A DNA stretch of 64,000 nt, taken from contig VTFK01000286.1 in NCBI GenBank assembly GCA_009617715.1, positions 301,300-365,299 on the forward strand, written 5' to 3'. The notes beneath the pieces are model-generated. The model was not told the origin of the DNA, searched no databases, and saw only the letters and a list, made by a program, of their open reading frames with translations. Shown here in pieces: positions 31,371-44,060 of this stretch. The DNA comes from Plectrocnemia conspersa (taxonomy: Eukaryota > Arthropoda > Insecta > Trichoptera > Polycentropodidae). Position 1 is the first letter of the stretch. Each line of letters starts with the position of its first letter. A program made the translations under genes and the position numbers.

Positions 31371-33899
31371 GTTGAATATTTAATATTGTATATATACATA
31401 TATATGTATATTATATACAAATGAGAGTTTCAAATATTTCATTGTCAAGCTAGGATTATTTTTTGTTGCAAATGCTTCAAGTGTCTATAGAAAAAACAAG
31501 GGGTAGTTTTTAGGGATTATATGGGTTGCATTTTAAACGTTGAAGTGTTAATCCGCCGGCTTTTGAATTTCCTGCTAAAACTGAACACGTGTAAGTATCG
31601 AAGTACTTAATCGATTATTAATGATTGTGTTTAACATATAAAGCATGGTATTATTTTGGTTACGCCATTTAATTACCGCAAAATGGATACAGTTTATAAA
31701 TAATTATAACCCATACGTCCAAAACGTTTTATTGGACGTAATTACTTATATGTTATATTGAATAATGTCACATGTTCATTAAATACTTAACTATTTGCGT
31801 GTTAGCCGAATATATTTAACTTATGATAAGCAATCTAATATATTTAACTATGCGTTGATTGATGGTCGGAAAATTTATTTGTGTTCACATTAAACACTTA
31901 CCGGATTGTTATCAATTCTTTAAAAATTAAATTATTTAAGTTCAAGATCGAAGCGGTTCTCAATGTTTTTTTTATGGTCATGTTTTTGATAAGTGTCGAG
32001 CGTTTACCGAAATTATAGATGTTTCTTTTTTGTTTAAAAGTTAGCTCAGAAAATTAGCCTATGATTATGTGGGGTTGAGGGTTTTGAAAGTCGTGTCCGT
32101 AATGTGAGCGATAAGTATAGAGATAAACTAACAACAGTAAAAACTAGTTATGTGGTAAATGCAAACAAACCAGAAGTTTATGCCGAAAGTCGTTATTATA
32201 AAATTTTGTTGATAATTATATAAGACGGTTATTACAATTTTATATAATATGTTAGCTATTTATTTTTAATGTAAATGCATTACTTTTCCAATAATAAGTT
32301 TTATTTTGTTGTGCGATAAAAAATAACTAATACTATTAAAAACCTTCAAAGTATAAAGAAATGGTATATTCATTACTTTTGATACCATATTTTTTATCTC
32401 AATTGTTGTTGGAAGTTGTATTTATATAAAAAAATATAATAATTCAATATAGAAATATTTTAGTAAAAAGTTTTAAATTAAAGAAATACGGTAATTGATT
32501 TTTTAAGAGTAATTGTCAGTTATTTTCAGTAAATTATTTGCCAATAAATTAGAGATAATAACAAACAATAATTTCTTTCTAAATATATTAACTTCTTCTA
32601 CCACTCGGTATTTTTTTAATTCTATTAGTATGAAATTTTGCAGGCTTTGCTTTAAAATATTCCGATAGCTTTCTTTTTACATCTTCTGCACTTGCATCGA
32701 TCGAAATAAACCGTAGTCAGAATGAGCAAGGTTTGAAGAATAAGGTGGATAAAATAAAACTTGATGAGCGTTACCGAAAATGACAAACGTTGCAAAAAAG
32801 ATATTATTTTTAATACAATAAAATACATACATAAATATTTATTGAACATTTATTAAAACTACTGACCTACATCAAACAATGTTATAAAGTTTGAATTATG
32901 TAAATTATTGTTGCTTAAAAAATATAAAAATGCTATATTTTATTTTATTATATAAATATATATAAATATAACATTTTTGCCTTCTTCACTTTTATTTCTA
33001 GATTTTTTATTTTCTTTAATAACTGATATTTTAAAATAGGATAGTGAATAAAGCTTACTAATGAATTTTATTGAGATATTTATGTTGATATTTAAAAAAA
33101 GTTGTGTATTGTAAAATTTTTTATATAGCTATAAATTTTACGACGAAAATGGAATTTATATTTTTTTCACGTTTCAATTACAATTTCTAATATACTATTT
33201 TTTTCATGGTTATGTTTTTTAATTTTTTTAGTATTTTAGATTTTGAAACTCATAAGCTCTGTACCAGACTGATTACCGAACTTAATACATTTTTACAAGG
33301 ACTATTTTTTGAAGTTTCTTGGAAATACATTTAAAACTACGGCAGTTCTCAAAAACTATCTATATCCCGTATTTAAAAATAGTAAAAAAATTGTAGAACA
33401 TTTCTTCCTTTTTCTCTAAAATTTTTTTAATATATTTTATTTAAATTACGGCAGTTATTGTGTCTTCATTATTTTTGTCGAAATAAATAATTAAGTAAAT
33501 CATTAAATTATGTATTATATTCTTAATAAGTATCCATAACCATATATATCTAATTGTTTAATAGGTTAAATTATTTATTTTAAAAATATAATAAAATATA
33601 TACAATTCTACAAATTTAGTTTTCAGTAGAAATTGCATATTAATGTTTAACCTATATTTCAAATTATAGTTTATGAATTGTCTATAATATTCAATTTATA
33701 CATTTGAAACATGGTTATAGTTTAAAGAACAATTCGCTCCTAATGAGGCAATCAATGACTGATTGTATTTTGTTCTAATCATTCTTGCATTGCGTCATAC
33801 ATGTATGAATATTTCTAACCATTTATCTCCACTGTAAAAAATTGTAGTTATAAACTTAAAATAAGTACGGAAATACATACAAAATATTTTCCGGAATAA
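31371..33899. other. AT-rich intron
   Basis: 2.5 kb of AT-rich sequence. No exon, RNA gene or repeat with clear boundaries was found. A minus-strand frame (32652-32849) is Phe/Ile/Leu-rich and looks spurious. Confidence 0.4.
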
Positions 33900-35660
33900 A
33901 CTAATTTTAATTGGGACAATTAAATAAAATATTATTAAGACCGAAGCATATTTGAGCTTTAAAAGGCATACAATTAGTTATAATCCTTAAATGTAGAATG
34001 CATTTTAAAAGTGATTTAAAAGTTCAAATAATAATTTTGCGAATTACTTTGCAAAATATATTTTTAGAGCATATCTAAAAATACGACTTGATAGCGTTAA
34101 ATCTTAAGTTACATTATTATTTTCTTATATTAGTAGTAATTTTTAGATTTATGGTAATGAATATATGAAAAAAAATTCAATAGTAAAAAACAATAATATG
34201 TAGAGTGGTTTTAATTTTAACGCAATTGTTATTATGTTGATTCTAAAATGATAATTTTAGAATCAACATAATAAATGATTTTATTGATATTTTTTTCAAA
34301 TGTCTGGAAAACCATGCGAGTCACGCAAAACTTCTACTAGGAGAAAATAGTAGATAAGGGGCGACTAATCGATTGAAAGTTAATATTAGAAAAATACCTG
34401 AAAACATTGTGTTATGTTTCGTTACATAAGCATAAATGTTATTCTAAAAAATATGCTTTTGCCTTATACTTTTTATTTACATGAAAGTGGTAAAATATTA
34501 GGGTTGAGAATCACTGCTTAATATACTATTTGGAGCTGATTATAAGCATCTATTTGGTAGTGTTACTTTACATAAGGTTAAAATATGCCATTGACAACTC
34601 TACTAAAATTTATCATAACTATATATAATAAAGTGTGAATTTACGACTTAAAATCCCAATTCTATACATGTATCTAAAAGATGTAGAAGATTCAGATATT
34701 CAGTAGAGTAAGCAACAATTAAAAATCTGTCTGTCAACGTTTTTTTTAGATAGATAGATTTTAATTTTAAGCACTAGATTTTTAATGTTATTTTAAACTA
34801 CAATTTGCTTCTAATAATCTGATTTGTTATATTATTATAAATATTAAAAATATACTTGCATTACAATATTTTATTTAACCAATATTTAATGTAAATTCTG
34901 TTTTAATTAAAATCATAAATATGTATTATACTTAAAATGTAATTCTAACAGATATGATTTTGAATTACACTTTAATTCCACTACAGTGGTAAAATAACAA
35001 GTTTGAGAATAACTTTGCAAGATATTAGTTTTGAAGCTAATTAAATACTTTCAACAAAAAAATTTGATAGTGTTAAAGTTATGTTACATCACATAGGGTT
35101 AAAAGTTTGACTAATATTCTTAATTCTATGCCAATCAAAAATAATCACATATGTTAAAATTAGATTTTATGACTGAATTCTATACATTTAAGTTATTCAC
35201 AATATAATATCTGTTGTAATGTTTTTTTTTATGTAAATAGATTTTAATTTTATGAACTAGATTTAAAATATTTTTTTACCCACATATTTTGCTACTATAA
35301 ATTAGAGTTATACTTATATTAATTATTTTCATAAATATTATTCTTCCTATTATAATATTATAAATTGCCACAACTACGAACTTAATATTTTATTTATAGT
35401 TAACAAATATATAATAGGTATATAAAACATTTAGTATCTTACCTATGAGTACAATAAAAATAACACCCTTTTATACATAAAAATTCTGATACTAAAATTC
35501 AATACATATTTAATGTTTTTCTTACAACTATTAATATTTAACTTCGTATTATTAATTGCTAAAACCACGATCATAATATTGTATTTGTAATTAGCATATA
35601 TAAAACATTTAGTATTCTACTGCGAACATCATAAAATAACACCTTTTTATGTTTAAATAT
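33900..35660. repeat. Degenerate tandem array, period about 480-500 bp
   Basis: Diverged blocks recur. TTTGCGAATTACTTTGCAAA (34036), GTTGAGAATCACTGCTTAAT (34503) and GTTTGAGAATAACTTTGCAA (35001) begin similar stretches. Downstream, TTTTAATTTTAAGCACTAGATTT (34760) and TTTTAATTTTATGAACTAG (35242) recur at about the same distance. TTGATAGCGTTAAATC (34088) and TTGATAGTGTTAAAG (35065) are also shared. About three and a half units. Non-coding. Confidence 0.55.
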
Positions 35661-35953
35661 AAAATTTAAAATAAGCAATATAGTATTAATGCATGCATAC
35701 ATCCGCAATCTTCTTGTTGCATATTCATTTATGAATTCACGTTTCATAAATTTGCCGATACGGACAAATTACACCGTGTAACTTCACATTAAACATACTT
35801 AAACTAAAATCATCGACTTTCATAATTAATCAATGTTAACAACGAGGACCGGTTTCGAGATCATAAGATCGAGATCTATAATGGACAACGTCTTCACGAC
35901 CGTAAAGTTTTTTAGGAGCACATTTTTTATTTATTTTTGAATTTAACTTGCAG
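35661..35953. other. End of putative Lim1 intron 1
   Basis: It ends in the acceptor ATTTAACTTGCAG at 35941-35953. No coding block. Confidence 0.5.
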
Positions 35954-35985
35954 GTCAGGGTGAGGGGGTGCAGGGGGGTGCGGTA

Positions 35986-38900
35986 ATGGCGTGTGCTGGG
36001 TGTGACAAGCCCATTCTGGACAAGTTCTTGTTGAATGTTCTGGAAAGAGCGTGGCACACTTCATGTGTACGCTGCGCTGATTGCAGAGCATCTCTAACCG
36101 ATAAGTGCTTCTCAAGAGACGCCAAGCTGTTTTGCAGAAAAGATTTCTTCAGGTAAATTAAATGCGTACTCTTCAGTAAAATAATCATAATATAGTCACT
36201 GTAAATCAAAACAGAGGTAGCATTCCCAAAAAGGCATGTCAAGTTTTACTGAATATTTAAGGTTCTCTTTATTGTTTTTTTTTATATAATATTATAACAG
36301 TACAGTACAATACAATTCTTTATTAACGAGTCGTTCATTTAAAATAGTATCTTGTAGTTGTACGCTGTTTGCGTAAAGTAATCCAAAAGAATACCAAAAT
36401 TTTGGGTAAGCAACTCAATGATTTTCACCACGATAACGTACCGGCTTAAATTTAAATAAAAATTCATTAATGTTTCACAAAAATGACACCGTCGTAGCCA
36501 CCGTACTTAAAATATGTCCTTGTGATTTTTCATGTTTTTGTGAATTGAAAGACTATTTTTAAGAGACAATAGCAATATTGCATAAAAAATAATTTTATCA
36601 CAGCTCGTAATATACATATTTTTAAATTATACATATTGTACAAAAAAATATTTTTGTTACAAAGATTAGGTTACTCGCATTATATGTTAAATTACAAACT
36701 AATTTCAGCTGTATCATTATTTTTTTTTTTTAATAAGTATTTTATAGTCATAATATTTTTCTCGTAATAATATTTAATATATTAATTATAATAAAGTAAT
36801 GTGTAGCAAGTTTCTCAATTTATTCAAAGCTTCATTCGAGTTGTGAGTTATATTATACATTACAATAGGTTTGAAATTAAAACGTGAAAGAAATATTATT
36901 AAACTCGCTACAAAAAAAATTCTAAAAAATGTACCGATGTTTCAATTATTATTCTAGAAAAAATATTTAATATAAATTTTAGTTAATTTAAGATTTTTTT
37001 GTTTATAAAAAAACATTTAAAATAATCTAAAATTGAATAACCTTTCTCATGTTATTTTTAACCGTTCTAATGCCACGCGCCACATATGGGGATCAGTCAC
37101 TACGCGACCGTAATGCCAAGAGCCACAGCGGGGCATTAACGGAATCTTTTACTTATGCTACGAAATAAAATCCATGACCATTTAGGTATATCGATGAAGA
37201 AACTTTTAAGATTATTACCGTTTAAATATCTGTTTTATAAATTGATAAAATTAATATGCTTCTTGTCAAACTCACCAAGGTTGCCATTAGCCACTTGTAA
37301 TATATGAAAAATAATATTTAATAACAAATGATAATTTGTGTAGAACTTAACTAAAACTCTTTTTGTTTCTCAAAGGCTAGGGTTGTACCTTTGGTTCGTG
37401 TCTTTGTAATATGATACTTCTCGTGACATGCAAAAAATAACAAAAAAATTCACATTGTTATATTGCAAATTTATATATTATACAAAATATCTCAATACTA
37501 TTTTGTTGTGATAGCATTTTAATTTTTACCAGCTGCAAATTCTTCTTTTGGGTTATATGGGCCCTTGACAAGTCATTAACACTTGACATATATATATTTT
37601 TATTCTAAAAGTAGCTGACATTGGGGTCGTGTACTACAAAATATGCCGTGGCAGAAAAGCGGTTATTATTCTCAATGAGTTTTAGCTACATTTTGATGCA
37701 CTATAACGTACATTTATTTAATTTTATTTTAAATATAAAATAATTGTATTTAAATATAAATAAAATTACTAGTATATTTATTTTCTTTTAAAATGCGACC
37801 ATATTTTAAAAACATTGTATAATTGAAAAATATAATTCCTAATTAATTTTATAATCGATTATTATAAATTATGCGTATCATAATATCTTGCCAGAAATTG
37901 TTGCATAATGTAACGCAATTATGCAATAAAATTTTATTGATCATATTGAAAAAACAATCGAATGTCTTCACGCTTGCAACACCTCACTGTACTTTAAGAT
38001 TATACAATTTAGTTAGAAATAGCTTAGATTTCACAAAGACAAAAAAATTATATTATTTGATTTAATACTTAATATTTTGTCAGATCCGTTTCCCAGAGAG
38101 TTTCGACTTTCCTTCATACCTAAGTAGAATTAACATATTACGGTCCGCTATTTTCACGGCTTATGACAAAAGGACAAACTTTTTGAGCATCATATCCTTT
38201 CATTTCTTGATAAATTTTAAATCTGTATTACGTTCGCACGATATTTTTACAAACTGTTACATTAATTTTAATCATTGAAAACGCGTGAACGAACTGAATG
38301 CAAAGTTTCACTATCACTCTAAAACGCGTGAACGGATCGTAAAGTTTGTAAAAAAAATTGCAATTTTTTAAAAAAAAAACGATGATTTAAATATAAATGC
38401 AAATCTTGTAACATAAACAAATTGTTACTTCACCACTCGGTTTTGCCGTTAGATTAAATTTTACTTCAGGCCTAGTTAACCTAATTAACTCATCACACTA
38501 GTCTTTGATTTATTAATAGCTTAAACACAAATCAATAAACTGCTTGTTCTAGATGAAAAATAATGTAGTAGATTAAAAATTAGATGTAGATAAAAAAAAA
38601 TTGATTGCAAAAATATCAGTGAAATAACACACATGCGTAACAAAAAAATATAATTTTAATTAAGAGCCTATAAGTAAACTTAAAATATTCAATTTATTAT
38701 AAATCTTCTGTTGCAATGTGATAGTTACTCTTATGCGTTACAATCAACAACTACTAAGTTAGTTGTGAGACACCATACTGAAATCAAAGTCTATTTTATT
38801 AATTGTAAGCTATTATTAGAGTATACAGTCATTATATATGATTTTATTTAAATTATTCTTAATAAATTAGAAAATTTTAGGAAAACCTAATCTATGATGA

Positions 38901-39514
38901 TCGAATAGAATAAAAGTTATATAATAATCATTAATTCTGATCTCTCAAAAATTCCTGTTTATATTTTGAACAAATTTTTGGAAATTAAAATCATTACTAT
39001 ATTTTTATATGCATCTATCAATCGGAGTAATGATAAGTATATCGAACGTATATTCCATCTCTTTCTCAATTATGAATAATGATGAAATGGATAGCTCTCA
39101 AACTGACTGTGTTAACGCAAATATAATATTGGTCTTTTAGGTATTATTTAGCGAATTATACCACCGGTTTATCGTGCTGTTCTAACCAAAGCCGAGTAGA
39201 TATGAAGTATTACACTTTGTTTTTTTCTTTATTCAATATAATAGTGTTTTTAATTGATTTTTAAAATTCACGTTAATTTTACTTTTTCTTTAATTTCAGG
39301 CGGTACGGCACAAAGTGTGGCGGCTGCGGCTCTGGCATCTCACCATCAGATCTGGTTAGGAAAGCCAGAGAGAGAGTCTTCCACCTGAACTGCTTCACGT
39401 GCTTCGTGTGCCGCAAGCAGTTGAGCACAGGCGAAGAGCTCTACGTCCTCGACGACAACAAGTTCATCTGCAAGGACGACTACTTAGCCGGAAAAGCTCC
39501 ACAGCTGCACCACA
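35986..39514 (+). CDS. Lim1: Lim1 (Lhx1/Lhx5-class LIM-homeobox factor), first two coding exons, partial
   Basis: Nuclear transcription factor class with two LIM zinc fingers before a homeodomain; family members bind LDB/Chip cofactors and specify head and neural fates. Exon 35954-36152 starts with ATG at 35986 ([20 protein letters not shown]) and encodes LIM1: [16 protein letters not shown]-type [10 protein letters not shown] and the end DFFR. Exon 39300-39514 encodes LIM2: [47 protein letters not shown] and DDYL. All zinc ligands are present, and [10 protein letters not shown] and LSTGEELY are hallmarks of the Lhx1/5 group. The exon junction is in phase (split Arg). The second exon ends in phase 1 at a GTGAGT donor (39515). 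The open frame then stops, so the homeodomain exons lie further on and were not found before 64000. The start has a purine at +4 and no upstream in-frame alternative that fits the family. Confidence 0.92.
38130..38348. mobile_element. Small TTAA-type MITE
   Basis: The left end TTAACATATTACGGTCCGCTATTTTCA is nearly identical over 26 bases to the left end of the 11853 element. The right end (AACGGATCGTAAAGTTTG) is the diverged inverse. ACGCGTGAACG is repeated inside at about 38281 and 38324. Internally deleted relative of the larger copy. Confidence 0.55.
38744..38940 (-). repeat. Dispersed repeat family C, copy 2
   Basis: Blocks TCAACAACTACTAAGTTAGT, GAGACACCATACTGAAATCAAA and TAGCTTA-type sequence, then TTAGGAAAACCTAATCTATG. 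They match 3235-3470 in the same orientation, 46240-46345 inverted, and 7335-7400 inverted (distal part). Confidence 0.55.
39079..39125 (+). repeat. Right half of the 14683 MITE
   Basis: GATGAAATGGATAGCTCTCA followed by AACTGACTGTGTTAACGCAAATA repeats the loop and right arm of the element at 14683-14755 with a few changes. The left arm is absent. Confidence 0.6.
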
Positions 39515-39879
39515 GTGAGTTTTCATTGTGTGAATATAACTACAGTAGGATACTTTTAATTATACGCTCGCGTGACTTTCAACCGCTACGCTGGAGCGGA
39601 ACGATGGTTCTTCTTTGGCAGTGTCATTGTCGTTCCGCAGATGATGATGATGATGATCGGTCAGCACCGCATGGTCTAGCTTTGAGATGATGAGATAATT
39701 GTGCGTAGATGCTGAATAAAGTTCAATAGGTGTTACTATATACATTCTTGAGTAAAACATACATATTTGTCAGAGGTATTTGAAAACTTAACGATATTAA
39801 TCTTCTTAATTCATTTGAATTCATATTAATATACCACTTTGAAAAGTAAAGACTACGTTCTTATCGTTAGCCGTAAATA
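39515..39879. other. Lim1: Start of the large downstream Lim1 intron
   Basis: It follows the GTGAGT donor. A (GAT)n microsatellite with about six units lies at 39640-39658. The open frame continuing from the LIM2 exon is intronic. Confidence 0.5.
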
Positions 39880-40090
39880 TTTGCATACCTTGCGAACGAT
39901 CGGAAAATGGCCATTTCGAATATATTGCGACGTTTGCGGCTACCGCACTGGGCCGCTTATTGTTATCGATTTTCACGGATGCGGCCGGCGGAACGCATTG
40001 CATTGTGCTCGAATTGATTCGGTCTCAAGACTACAGCGTGTTCCAAAACCTGCGCGGCAAAGCAAGGGCAAAGTATCTCGTGAATAATTT
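39880..40090. promoter_or_regulatory. GC-richer island in Lim1 intron, candidate enhancer
   Basis: Non-repetitive and GC-elevated, with AAATGGCCATTTCGAATAT, GCTACCGCACTGGGCCGC and GGATGCGGCCGGCGGAACGC. No homeodomain or other family motif appears in any frame. Confidence 0.3.
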
Positions 40091-40229
40091 CCTATTCGCA
40101 TCTGCCCCCCCGCCCCTTTTTAGGATTGTTTGCTGACCAAACAGATCTCTTCCACGCTATAACAACTCTGCACAATCGTATCCTACCCTATCATAATAAT
40201 AAAAACAGGACGCGTATTACGAGGATTGT

Positions 40230-40330
40230 TTGCTTAGCGGGTGCCCGCGGGGCGCTTTTGCGGCGGGAGGAAGGGAAGAGGGAAGAATACAAATAAGGGA
40301 TGAAAAAAGTGATCATATTAAGCGACCGAA
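40230..40330. promoter_or_regulatory. Short GC-rich patch
   Basis: GGGTGCCCGCGGGGCGCTTT followed by GGCGGGAGGAAGGGAAGAG. It stands out from the AT-rich surroundings. No ORF of note. It may be part of the same regulatory cluster as 39880-40090. Confidence 0.25.
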
Positions 40331-40619
40331 TAGAATTTTAAATCTGTTTTTTACAGATAAACGACCTTATTCACATTGAATCCATATACTAGGTTTCGTT
40401 TTTCGCATCTGATTTGCTTGTATTGTATTTATTATCATGGTGAAGGCAAGGCTAATTGCGAATTTTAATTTTAAAATGGTAGTCAAGTATTTTTATTAAT
40501 ATATTTTTAACAAGGTAAAGTTTTTGCTGTATTAATTCAACTAACATCAAATCTAAAATCAATATATTTGTTTATTAGATTTTTTACATTGAAGTTGTAT
40601 TTCAAATAGACAACGTTTA

Positions 40620-42480
40620 TTTGTGCGTTTATTAATAAAATAATTTATGAACTCATCTTCGTCAATTATCTAGGCAATTTTTCATTGTAGGTAATCTAGA
40701 ATTTATAAAAAAAACATATTCGTTTTTAGTGAGATAAATATACTTTGAGAATTATAAGCTATGATAGATAAAAATATTTTCTCTTGAGAGATCATTATAT
40801 TCAATGTACAGTTTTTGTGGTTACAAATTCTTCAACAGCACTTTAGTACTATCAACATTGAAAAGTATTTGATGTATTGTTATTCCATTTGAAATTAATT
40901 AATTGAAAAAACCTAATTTTGATAATTGTTTGCTTCTTCTCCGTTCATCATATTGTAAATTAAATAAAATTGACATGCTGCAACAGTCACACATTTTTAA
41001 GCCAAAAACATATGTTTTATCGATTTTTACATTGATTGAAAATGCAAATCAAACGACCCAAAATATATATAGGCAAACCTTGAGAATTATAGCATAGGCA
41101 TTAAAATATTAATAGATCTTCATAAAAATATTTTGAATCAGTCCATTCATCTAATTCTTGAGGGCTAATCGTTTTCAATGTACAGTTTCTGTAGTTACAA
41201 TTTTTAAGCAGCATTATTGGGCTTCAAATATCAAGTATTATTTTCGCTTTGTTAATTCACTATAAATAAAATAATTTAAATATGTATTTTTTTTATATCC
41301 TTTTATTATCTTGTAAATTAAGTAAAATAAACATGGTGCAACAGGCATTATATCTTGATTAAAAACAATTATTTGATTGATAATTCAAATGCAACCACAC
41401 AAAATAATGAAAATTCTAAGTTTAAAAAGTCCGTTGATAAATGTTAGCGTGTGTTCCTTTCATGTGATTTTAGTAAGACAATAAAACTTTGACGATTGTA
41501 GCATAAGCTAGAAATCAGTTAATCGATCTAATTATTGATAGTTCATCAATTCAAAAAAACAGTTTTTGTGGTTATAGTTTTTAAGCAGCATTACAGGCCT
41601 ACCAACTTTAAAAATTATATTATTTTATACAAATTAAATTTTAAGGCCTGTCTTATTCTTCGCTCATTATCTTATAAATCAAGTGTAATGAATATGCTGC
41701 AACAGGCATACTTTTATAAATAAAAAATATGTTTAATCATTTTTAAAATTGAATGGAAATTCAAATTAACAGCGTTATGATGTTTTAATAGATTTATTAA
41801 CGGACATATAATTTTTATTATTTTGTGTGGTTGTATTTGAATTTTCAATAAAATAACTGTGTTAAATTGAGAGATAATGCCTGTTGTTGCATGTTTATTT
41901 TACTCAATTTACAAGATAATAAACGGGTATAAAGAAACTACTCTTGTGTTCCATTCGTGAATTTTTTGAAATTACAATAGATAATTATTGCATATGATTG
42001 GTTGTTTCTCTTTCGTTTACTATTTTGCAAATTAAAAAAATAAACGTGCTGCAACAGGCATCATCTCTTAAATCAATTTTTACGTTAGTTGAATATTTAA
42101 TAAAATGAGCCAAACTAATGAAACTTATGTGATTGGAATGTCTGTTAACGAATGTATAAAAAGTTCATATCGCTAGTGTTCTATTTGTGAATTTTTAGTG
42201 AGACGGACTAAAAACTTTGAGAATTATAGTACAAGCATTACAAACTCAATGAACGTATTTTTTCTTTTTCATATTTTTAGGATTACTTTATATTGTTTTA
42301 ATTTACCTAAAAGTTGTTTTAGTGAGATAGTAAAATCGTACGGATTGTAGAATTGATAGCTCATCTTTGATTTCTAGTTGCTTCTAGTTTATTGTAAATT
42401 GAGTAAAATTAGCGTGCTACAACTGGCACTATCTCTTGAATAAATTTTTGCGTTGATCAATGCAAATATTTCCCATTTTT
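40620..42480. repeat. Tandem array of about 360-bp units with one inverted copy
   Basis: The block TGCTGCAACAGGCAT recurs at about 40976, 41335, 41695, 42048 and 42415, spaced 354-367 bases. It is preceded each time by a TATTGTAAATTnAnTAAAAT-type stretch and an AGTTTTTGTGGTTA-type block further upstream. Between the third and fourth units a copy lies inverted (41800-41935, GCCTGTTGTTGCATGTTTAT). Units differ by substitutions and small indels. The short open frames (40903-41097, 41535-41723) are homologous parts of units and not genes. Confidence 0.8.
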
Positions 42481-43033
42481 AAATGTATTAACTTGTAGGA
42501 CTTGGATTAAATATAAATATAATGATGCGTTTCAAAGAATGAGAATTTAAATAAAATAAAAGCAAGTTTTGTGTATTGTATTGTAAGAATAAGAATTAGG
42601 TGTCTAAACATATTATTTAGATATTCATAAAATTCAATAGTAGTTTGACTAAATCGTGTAAAATATAGTGTATTTATTTTTAGCAGTCAGTGTACAAAAG
42701 CAGCGCTTAACATGCGATCATCACGAATTCTGCCCTGTGGTTTATCGGTTATATGTATTTTAGTTAACTGACTCTAAAGTATTTAAATATAAATTATATA
42801 AGATTTTATTTCGTTGTTTAGTGTGTCCTAAATATCGCAATAAAAAACTATATGTATATACAGATATTTAGAATATTTTGAATAATACTTTTAAGTACTT
42901 TATTGGTAAAAAAAAGTCGTACAGAGTCGAATTATTCACCTTATAATAAAAGTGTTGTGCACTATTAGCCATTTCGCTGATATTATGTTACTATAATAAA
43001 ATTGTATTGTGACGACTTGATGAGATTTGTTTT
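42481..43033. other. AT-rich intron
   Basis: No gene or repeat supported. Confidence 0.4.
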
Positions 43034-43161
43034 TTAACCCTTTCAGGTCAAGTGATACTGCGTCCCAAGACGGAAATGAGCGGTAAATTACATTGCATTT
43101 TATATTCGTACTTATATATTGTTTCACATATTATAAATAAAAATTGACCAGAAAGGGTTAC
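43034..43161. mobile_element. piggyBac-type MITE, 128 bp
   Basis: The termini TTAACCCTTTCAGGTCA (43034-43050) and, inverted, GTAACCCTTTCTGGTCA (ending 43161) differ at two positions. The target TTAA is intact at the left and TTAC at the right. The interior AGTGATACTGCGTCCCAAGA resembles a small exon between AG and GT but belongs to the element. Confidence 0.7.
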
Positions 43162-43309
43162 TTCCTTTTGTTACTGACAATTTTTCTTTAAAATATTGCG
43201 TATTGTAATACCATTTTTTCGGAGTCGCGTCTTTCTTATAAACGTTTATGTATCTTAGCCTTTTTAATACACATTTTATGTACGTGCATGAAGGCCTTTA
43301 CTATTTTTA

Positions 43310-43545
43310 TTCAGATTTAAAATGTGGCTCGCAAGCCGCCAGTTGCTCGTTCGCGTGCACTATCGATCTTCACAGTATCAGAGGTACGTAGATACCTCTG
43401 TAGGAGGGCTAAGTGAAACAACAAAGTGCGCGCTTTCGTTTACGCAACCCTTTGCGGTTTCGATTGTTCTGTTCTGTTGCGGCTGTGAAATATGTGCAAA
43501 AGGCACAAGGACATGTTCTGTCTGTGTCGTAAATTTGAGGCGTTT
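43310..43545. promoter_or_regulatory. GC-richer island in Lim1 intron, candidate enhancer
   Basis: Contains GCTCGCAAGCCGCCAGTTGC and AAAGTGCGCGCTTTCG. It is open on the + strand for 106 codons from 43322 with no recognisable domain (Cys-rich middle, CCGCEICAKGTRTCSVC). The Cys pattern is not that of a LIM domain or other known finger. A regulatory role or unknown exon cannot be told apart. Confidence 0.3.
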
Positions 43546-43829
43546 TGATGAGTATATCCTTTGGCGGCTCTCGGACATTCAAAAGGTTATTGAAACTTAC
43601 ATAAACATTTTTATTTTAAATAAATTATGCAACTATAAATAGTGAGCCGTCAAACTCTAATCTCACCTCAAGTCTTCAGATTCTCTGAGGTCATAAGATT
43701 ATGTTTAACATTCACTATATATTCTTAGAGAAATCATTCTCATGCAATGTCACACTAAAGTGTGAAAGGCTAAATGCAATTTGAGTTATTGGAAGCGATT
43801 ATGTTGTTTAAAATTAAAATTATTTTATT

Positions 43830-44060
43830 TTTTCTTGCCGCGTACGTCTCTGGTTATTGGCCAGGGTCGAACTCTGGGGGCAAAGTGTGCGACTCTTTTC
43901 GCGCGATCCAGGTTTTATTGGTCATAAAACGCCGAGTTTCGCGCTCGTTCGCCCGTGGCGGTTGGCAGCAATGGTGTCGTCTTTCCACCGCTTTTTAATT
44001 ACCAAAAGCGACCCTCGTTAGTTCGAAAATCGTATTTGACAAGTCGTAGGATTTTATGGG
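43830..44060. promoter_or_regulatory. GC-richer island in Lim1 intron
   Basis: Non-repetitive, with TTGCCGCGTACGTCTCTGG, CTTTTCGCGCGATCCAGG and TTTCGCGCTCGTTCGCCCG. The open frame 43774-43998 starts with a hydrophobic stretch driven by AT-rich sequence and shows no known domain. Confidence 0.25.

Larger units (their letters stand above)
36153..39299. other. Lim1: Lim1 intron between the LIM1 and LIM2 exons
   Basis: A 3.1 kb AT-rich intron, GTAAAT donor and TTTAATTTCAG acceptor. It contains a TTAA-type MITE (38130-38348), family C copy 2 (38744-38940) and half of a small MITE (39079-39120), annotated separately. A GC-richer patch near 37070-37140 (GCCACGCGCCACATATGGGG) is unexplained. The open frame 37871-38065 looks spurious. 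Confidence 0.6.

Noticed and set aside
43050..43080. Apparent mini-exon between CAG and GGTAAA that could continue Lim1
   Set aside because: It lies wholly inside a 128-bp MITE with TTAACCCTTTC termini, and its frame does not give a sequence typical of the Lim1 linker.
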